64,000 nucleotides of DNA. Source: Litoditis marina. Taxonomy: Eukaryota > Nematoda > Chromadorea > Rhabditida > Rhabditidae. A program made the translations under genes and the position numbers. The notes beneath the pieces are model-generated. The model saw only the letters and a program-made list of their open reading frames with translations. It did not search any database and was not told the origin of the DNA. Below are positions 58,101 through 64,000 of the stretch, piece by piece. Location of the stretch: the NCBI GenBank assembly GCA_964036275.1, contig OZ038436.1, forward strand, positions 13,295,904 through 13,359,903. Reading direction: 5' to 3'. Position 1 is the first letter of the stretch. Each line of letters opens with the position of its first letter.

Positions 58101-58420
58101 ATAATCTAGTATATATTGTTTCACATGTTCGCCTCGTAAAAACTGAAAAACGACCAAAAAACTGAAAATAGAATTAAATAAAACAACAACTAATGTTACT
58201 GAGTTACTACGGAACAAAGTTCGTTTCTAAATGCTAATTTATGAGCGTACTTACTTGTAGCAACATGTATGCGCTTCAAAAACTGTGCTTTGATCAGTTG
58301 AACTTTAAAAACCCCTCAATCGGGTTGAAACAGTTAACAGTATTCAATGAACTTACCATACATATATAGCGGTGGTGGAGTGTCGCCGGACATATCTATC
58401 TTGGTTGAATGTTGTCCCAT
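55144..58420 (-). CDS. low-complexity, probably nuclear protein with SUMO-interaction-like motif and KEN box (291 aa, nine exons)
   Basis: Exons 5' to 3' (minus): 58420-58357, 58010-57937, 57597-57537, 57231-57010, 56806-56699, 56397-56302, 56054-55956, 55695-55613, 55212-55144 (876 nt with stop, all phases agree). No domain family is recognised. Visible motifs: MGQHST at the start fits an N-myristoylation pattern; an acidic patch FFAEDEEF at 53-60; IIVIEDDEDD at 85-94 fits a SUMO-interaction motif (hydrophobic core followed by acids); NKEN at 132-135 is a KEN-box degron; ARRRSS at 254-259 is a basic kinase-type site; PPKKR at 271-275 is a possible nuclear localisation signal. The rest is Pro/Ser/Thr-rich and probably disordered. 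A role in SUMO-dependent nuclear or cell-cycle-regulated scaffolding is an inference from short motifs only. The gene model itself is well supported by phase. Confidence 0.8.
56490..56528 (+). repeat. 19-bp tandem duplication
   Basis: AACTCCTGTAATTGTCGA with its preceding C occurs twice, inside an intron of the low-complexity gene. Confidence 0.75.
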
Positions 58421-60650
58421 TTCGAAATAATAGAATATCAAACAAATAAGACGAATATACGAGTAGACGAGAATATGTTATGAATGACTAGAGCTAAGAT
58501 CCGGAGCAACTTGGCATGGCAGTTAATTAGGTCTTGTAATTTTGGTTAGGTCACTACTCTAATTGCACCTGCTGGACACGATTAGCGATTCACATGCAAA
58601 TACCTGCTAATTACACTATCGTATACTGCATAAGAGTGTGAGATAATCGTGTCTTTCAATTAGGCTCTCAAATAGTTGTCGACATTCCCACGGAGACCAA
58701 GACAGCGGGTATTTTCGGTTTTAGAAAAATAAAATATTTCCGAACATATAATTTGTGCTGCACGATAAATTCCCTGGTATCCGCAATTTCTGAACTTTTT
58801 AAATTTTTTTGAATGGGTTTCGAATCATAACCAGTGAAACAATTATCAATTTACCCAAAATCGAAAGTGGATTGTTGTTTTTCGAGCAGTTCGCCTAACC
58901 TTTTCGCTGAACTGAGAGAGTAATCATTCAGTTTGCGTAGGTTACCGGAGAGAAAACTGGTTTACCTTTTTGCCAGCTAACTCTGCTATCTGATAAAGTA
59001 AACGGGAGAAGGTGAGTTGGGAAAATGACGATAAAACTATCTAATCAAATCAGCACGAGTACAATTCTCTCTCAAATTATTGGCACAATGTTGTTTTCGA
59101 ACGCTTTCCTTGCGCTAACAGAGAGAAAGAGACCAAAACATATAGGGGTGCTTTCTCGTATTTAGGAACAACTTGCCACACAAATATCGAAACAACCACC
59201 TGTGAAGCGAGAAAATAACTTGTAGTAAAGAAGAAGCCCTAGATAAGCAATTAGACAACTTTAGAACAATTTTAAACAGAACAGATCAAAATAATATTTT
59301 TACGCGAGTTGCAGTTAGAAGGGAAATACAGAAGAGAACTCGCTGCGACTTCGATCTGCGCACCCAGCATTTACGACAGAAACGCAGCTCATCAAACTAC
59401 AAACACAGCATAACACTGCAAATACAGTATAGTTGTCGCCAACGGAAAGGCGGGAGGATACTGTATATCTCACTTTCCGCTGTGCACGCACATATGTCTT
59501 TGATTCCAAAGCTTGCTGGTTATGTGCTTCACTAGCCCAGTGGTTAGCGCCTTGCTAACAAACTTTTGCTCGCAGGTTCGATTCCGGAAAGAGACATAAA
59601 TTCATAAATTTGGCACCAAATCAGCCTATTTCTAGAACAACCTCTATAACCGATTAATGGTAACAAGGAAGTAAAACCACAACCTATCAGAACTGAAAAT
59701 TGATCCATCGGGAAAATTTCGAACAGTAATAGAGAGATAGATAGTCAAATTGGTTGTTGTAGCGTGTCAACGTACTGAAATGCATATACCTACGATGAGA
59801 ATGGTATTTTTATAGGATATAAAGTTCCATTTCCCTGTCAAAGACACCTGGAAAGCGGACACCGCGCATTCTTCGATGTCTCTGGCATGAATTCACTTCC
59901 TCGTACATTTAGCGCAAACCATACATTTCCGATAACTAATTTGTATTGTGCATTACACAGCAGTTTGGAACATATAGTAACAGACACCAGAGCACATACA
60001 TAAACCACGCGTTTTCATCATTTCCATAGGAAACTGTCACGGAGTTAGTCAACCACAGTTTTGATTCTACTCCTGATTTACTGGAACAACACGTTTAATG
60101 AAGTAGAGGTGACCAATTCTGAGTCGTTGTCCGCAGAATTAACGACTTATTTCTTTTTTCAAAAACTACCTACATTGCACATTATAAAGGTACGGTCCCT
60201 TTAAGGATTGGATTTTCTGTCACACAGATGTGAAAACACATTACCTCGAACAAAAAAAGAACGGAAACACTATGTATTTTGCTATGGGTGTCTGTTACTA
60301 TATGTTCCAAACTGTACTGGGATCAAACAGCAAATACACAAAAACGAAGCACAATAACCGTTTTGGCTTGCTTTTCCTAGAGAAAGTTTCCAAAAGTTTA
60401 TTCACGCTCATTTCACGAGAAAGGGAACTCGTTTCGAGAAAGAAACACTGCAGCGTACTGTTCTGTTCTGCTCTGTTTGTTTGTTGATCCTGCGCACCTA
60501 TACAAAGTAAACTACACATCATGCCATGTTCACCGTGGTGAACGAAGTTCGGTCATCTAGCTGATTTCGCGTGCACATTGCGACTTGTTTGCCTGTGTTT
60601 TTGTCTCTTACTGCACAGTTTCGGAAGGGGCGGAGCGAGACCGCTGACCG
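58421..60650. other. intergenic stretch between divergent genes
   Basis: Separates the start of the low-complexity gene (-) from the collagen promoter (+). It holds a tRNA-derived SINE (59427-59618). I see no coding exon with splice support; the AT-rich open frame at 60230-60487 has none. Confidence 0.55.
59427..59618 (+). mobile_element. tRNA-derived SINE, copy 2
   Basis: Same order of blocks as the 50509-50700 copy: TATAGTTGTCGCCAACGG, TATCTCACTTTCCGCTGTG, A-box-like CAGTGGTTAGCGCC, B box GGTTCGATTCC, tail ending TTTGGCACC. Length about 190 bp; no cloverleaf fold is complete. Confidence 0.75.
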
Positions 60651-60701
60651 TATATAAACCGTTTCTCCGTAACTGGTATGTAGCTCAACGTCTGGCTCAG
60701 G
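60651..60701 (+). promoter_or_regulatory. TATA box and 5' UTR exon of the collagen gene
   Basis: TATATAAA at 60651 follows a GC-rich stretch (GGGGCGGAGCGAG). The presumed start is near 60680 and the non-coding first exon ends at 60701 with the donor CAGG|gtgagt. The leader may contain ATGTAG, a start-stop pair. The intron runs to 61652. Confidence 0.65.
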
Positions 60702-60827
60702 GTGAGTTACTTACTTCCTCTCAATTGATTGTTTAAGACTAAGTTGATCCTATGACTTAGACATGGGGTACATCCTTCTTTCTCCTCCACCTTTTTCAAT
60801 ATGAAACATGCTACCTTCACCCCCCCC

Positions 60828-60830
<3 letters not shown>

Positions 60831-60890
<60 letters not shown>
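60831..60890 (+). repeat. (CT)n microsatellite
   Basis: Nearly pure CT dinucleotide run preceded by a poly-C stretch, in the 5' UTR intron of the collagen gene. Confidence 0.9.
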
Positions 60891-60895
<5 letters not shown>

Positions 60896-61653
60896 GTCGG
60901 TAATAGTGAAAGTTGCATGCATTTTTCTGAATATGGGTATTTTACATAGGGTGGCACAAGTACAGAGTTACCTAAAGATGGTTCCTGCTCTTGTCTAACT
61001 CCTAGCACATCATAAACACAATCTACACGGGGTGCAACCTCAGATATCATAAGGAAAGGTTTAAATGGAATAAATCTCTGAATATAAGTTTTTTTTCATG
61101 TTTTAATCACTCAGATAATTGTATGACAACTATCTAAGCTGAGTTTTGATGATCTATGAGTAGTATTTTAGTCTAGCCATATCATGAAGAAATCTTTTTT
61201 TTTTTGAGTTTTTGTCACATTTACTACCAGTACGCCTTCCGCCGCGCTAAGTTGTGTTATGAACTCCCCCGACTGCACTCGAAAAGTGACGCTAGGAACG
61301 GGTTTCATATTAAAAGCGACGGAAATGTAAAAAGTGCTGGTCAGGGTCAAGCATGTCATGCTTTATGACGTCGGCCATTATTACTGCTAACACTAGAAGC
61401 CCAGCGAAGTATTTGATCTTAAGTTTCCTCTCGTAATTCGAAATCATCAAAGTATATTTTGATTTCTCTAGCCAGGTAAACCTGCCGTAGCATCAAGTGT
61501 TTAAACTCGGGTTGACTGACCTTTTTTATCAGATAATCATTAACATTTCATGAACTTCAGTTTGATAATCCATTGGTTCAGTAATTGTATGCTACCACCC
61601 CTGATGCATTCAATAACACAACCGAACCATCTTTTAACACAATATTTTTCAGC

Positions 61654-63830
61654 ATGGATCCTAAAAAAGAAATGGTCGAAGAGGAAATATCCTCACTTCG
61701 ACTCATCGCCTTCGTGGGAGTTACAATTTCAACGGTAGCGATGGTGAGTGGGGAGTACCGTAATTGAATTGTAATCTGAACTCTATACAAGCTATAAGTT
61801 ACGAACTACAACTTAAACAGTGATACCGAACAGCAAACACGATAGAACGTGATGAACTGGACAGTTTTCGCCTGCGCTCCGAGCGACCCAATACCAATTA
61901 ATACGTAATGCGATGCAAATTTTATTAACGCTAATAGTTTTTTCAATAATCGATAATGTTTTTTTCATTTATCAAATTAGATAAAAGGACAAATTAGATC
62001 ATTTCCAGCTGACGAGCATCGTGGTGATTCCCCTTCTCTTCAACCAAATGCACACGGTCCAGTCGCAGTTGCAGGACGAGCTGAGATTCTGCGTCACGCG
62101 GTCTCACGATCTCTGGGATGAGCTGCACAAGGTACTTTATTCATACAATTACAACCAAGACAATGATTACATTGTAGTATCCGTAGAGAGGGGGGTCCGT
62201 TGAGAGAAATTAGGCATGGGTAAGCTTTATGTATGACCAGCTCATGCGGTCCGCCATGAAGATACCGCGGCGAGTGGGATCGAACCATGGTGTTTTGAGT
62301 GCTAGCGCGCACACAACCAGTCGACCACTCGGCCCCTACGCTATGTATTCATTCAGAAGTCCAGCATATACAACAAAGAAACGTAATCAAAAACGTAGAG
62401 CATGGAAGGGGTGTGGTGAACCCTACCTTCAAGTTAAGAAGAGCTTTGTAGAAGATTGTTGAGTTTTGTTTGGATTCAGACACGTCGTTCAATAACATAA
62501 TGGTTCATTTGAAGAAAAAATCATTGAGAATGTTTCTATTGAGAACACTCACAATCACATATCTCAACAACACTATTCGAATAATATCTTTTGATTGTAA
62601 ACCGTTGGTAACTACTCACAAACTGTACAAGTTTTTTTCCAATTTGTTATTCGGTCAGTTTAAAGAATACTAGACCATGAACAGCAAACAAAGAACCAGA
62701 TTAGACTCAATAGCATACTCGGAGAACACATGCGATTGTTGGTAGAGAAGCATACAATTTGGGGAGAAAATATGTTGTAATTAATTGACGGCAGTTTGAA
62801 CCATAGAACTTGCTCTACTTCTCATTTGTAAACTTTGATCAAAGCTGTTCGAAAAGATCCGTTTGAAGATTTGAAACCATCACTTGAAAAACTACATTCA
62901 ACTTTTTCGAAAATATGGAAAATATGACTGATTGACCTGTTAAAGACTCACTTCTTCTAGCCGTTGAAAGTTCCTTTTCACTTCTACGTTTTTTCAGGTG
63001 GAGCAGATAACTGGTACGCAGAGCAGAATAAAGAGACAGTACGTGCAGGCTCCGCAGGCATACGCTCATCAACAGAACTACGGAAACCAGCATGTACAAA
63101 ACCAACAGGTAGATACAAATTCCAGTTTCAAGATAGGAGGGACGATAACTAAAAAAACATAAGAACAAATGTTCTATAACTCATTATTTGAAACAGTTTC
63201 AAAAACTGACATGTGAGTGCAGTTGTTTCGTATTAGGTGTCCACTCTAGTTCAGGGATCGCTGTTCCCTTCTATCTCGCTTCGTTTGTAGTTCGGCCTAG
63301 TTGCATTTGGTCAAAATTTTACAATAATGGCGTGTGTCGAAGCAAACTACAACATCCCAGTAAGATACAAAATCTCTGCTAAAAAAACTCGAATTTTACA
63401 GTACACCCAACAGCAACGTCCCCAGCAGTACAATCGTGGGTACGCACAACCGCAACAGAGAACTCAACAATACACCGCCCAACGAGTAGGTTTTCTTGAA
63501 GAAGGGTTTTCGACGGCCACGAATACTGATAGTCATTGGCCGCAACTAAATACGTTCTGGCGGTACAGGGAACCGCCTAGAAACTGCGAGTTTTCTCAGT
63601 TCGTGAGCCTTTTCTCAAATTAGTCGTGTAGTTGCCAAAGTATGTGATGATTCACAATCGATATTGGAAGATTACTAGCGCGTCGGTCAATTTTTCTCGT
63701 GGCAGCTTGCAAGTTCTGGTAAAAAAAGTGTGAGGTAAAAAAGTTATTCAGGTGTACCCTCAGCAGAGACAAAACGTGTATCACCCCGCTCAGCAGAGAA
63801 CTCAACAGGTCCACTACCAACGACCAGCTG
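61654..63830 (+). CDS. cuticle collagen, N-terminal part (runs off the window)
   Basis: Coding exons: 61654-61743, 62009-62131, 62998-63108, 63402-63485, 63752-63830, all in phase; the last ends in codon phase 1 and the gene continues past the right edge. The first 84 residues match the nematode cuticle collagen N-terminal domain. They have a short cytosolic start (MDPKKEMVEEEISS), a hydrophobic anchor at about 15-46 (LRLIAFVGVTISTVAMLTSI, VVIPLLF), then HTVQSQLQDELRFC, and the furin-type site RIKR at 81-84. Such collagens are type II membrane precursors cut at this site and trimerised into cuticle. After RIKR comes a long Gln/Tyr-rich stretch (YAHQQNYGNQ, QQQRPQQYNRGYAQPQQRTQ) with no Gly-X-Y yet seen; the triple-helix repeats should follow outside. 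Tyr-rich segments could serve cross-linking. Several introns in this part differ from typical Caenorhabditis collagens. Confidence 0.93.
62240..62340 (-). repeat. tRNA-like pseudogene or SINE fragment
   Basis: On the minus strand GGGGCCGAGTGGTCGACTGG is followed about 50 nt later by GGTTCGATCCC, a perfect B box. The T-stem next to it pairs for only three bases, so it is not a functional tRNA as written. Lies in a collagen intron. Confidence 0.5.
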
Positions 63831-63881
63831 GTGAGAAACCATTCTCAAAAGATATACTTTTCAACCGAAAACAGAAAAAAG

Positions 63882-64000
63882 TTGAAGAGAGAGAGAGATA
63901 GTGAGAGAGAGAAGAGAGGGAGAAAAGAATGTGAAAAGAAAGAGATAGCCAAAAAAAACATTAGAGGGAAAGACGGTGAGAAGTAGAAAGCGGGGAGGAG
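63882..64000 (+). repeat. GA-rich microsatellite at window end
   Basis: Degenerate (GA)n tract beginning about 52 nt after the donor of the last collagen exon seen, running to the window edge. Confidence 0.85.

Noticed and set aside
60707..61050. Open frames on both strands made of Arg-Glu or Ser-Leu repeats
   Set aside because: They are translations of the (CT)n tract in the collagen 5' UTR intron.
62240..62340. Functional tRNA gene on the minus strand
   Set aside because: The B box is perfect but the T-stem and acceptor stem do not pair, so it is kept only as a tRNA-like repeat.

Overview
The window is nematode nuclear DNA. The clearest marker is a cuticle collagen N-terminus followed by a furin-type site (61654 onward). 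A DMSR/FMRFamide-receptor-like GPCR and a long secreted protein of lustrin-type cysteine modules fit the same picture. It is AT-rich and intron-rich, with many non-coding repeats; nothing looks bacterial, viral or organellar. I cannot name the species. The collagen reading is split by several introns inside its N-terminal part, unlike the simple collagen genes of Caenorhabditis. All gene models were built by hand from splice sites and codon phase, and exon phases close in every model listed.

Layout, left to right. A SAM-domain protein (+, 316-1073) converges on a small secreted orphan protein (-, 2554-4475). Next is a secreted Cys-rich protein with a hydrophobic tail (-, 5393-10943). Its third intron holds a short-inverted-repeat element that has itself been split by an ORF1-only retroelement. 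Head-to-head with it, about 300 bp away, starts the main feature: a 33-exon gene (+, 11250-35580) for a 1,222-residue secreted protein with 21 lustrin-type Cys modules. Its intron 12 (15968-25850) has been inflated to 9.9 kb by repeats, including a complete-length but frameshifted CR1-like non-LTR retrotransposon (20462-24874, 8-bp target duplication) and a 452-bp inverted-repeat element. Reading frame and phase are intact on both sides of that intron. The gene ends converging on the GPCR (-, 36484-40494), one of whose introns carries a 313-bp foldback element with a 9-bp target duplication.

From 40.5 to 55.1 kb no gene could be supported. This stretch is rich in small inverted-repeat elements, tRNA-derived SINE copies, homopolymers and diverged duplications. 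At 55144-58420 (-) lies a nine-exon gene for a 291-residue low-complexity, probably nuclear protein with a SUMO-interaction-like motif and a KEN box. The window ends in a TATA-driven cuticle collagen gene (+, from about 60680) that runs off the right edge.

Functional themes are inferences: three genes are secreted or extracellular-matrix products (lustrin-module protein, Cys-rich protein, collagen), one is a neuropeptide-receptor-like GPCR, and two are intracellular. The two genes with the clearest TATA boxes are the lustrin-module gene and the collagen. At least four short inverted-repeat families and one SINE family recur, mostly in introns.
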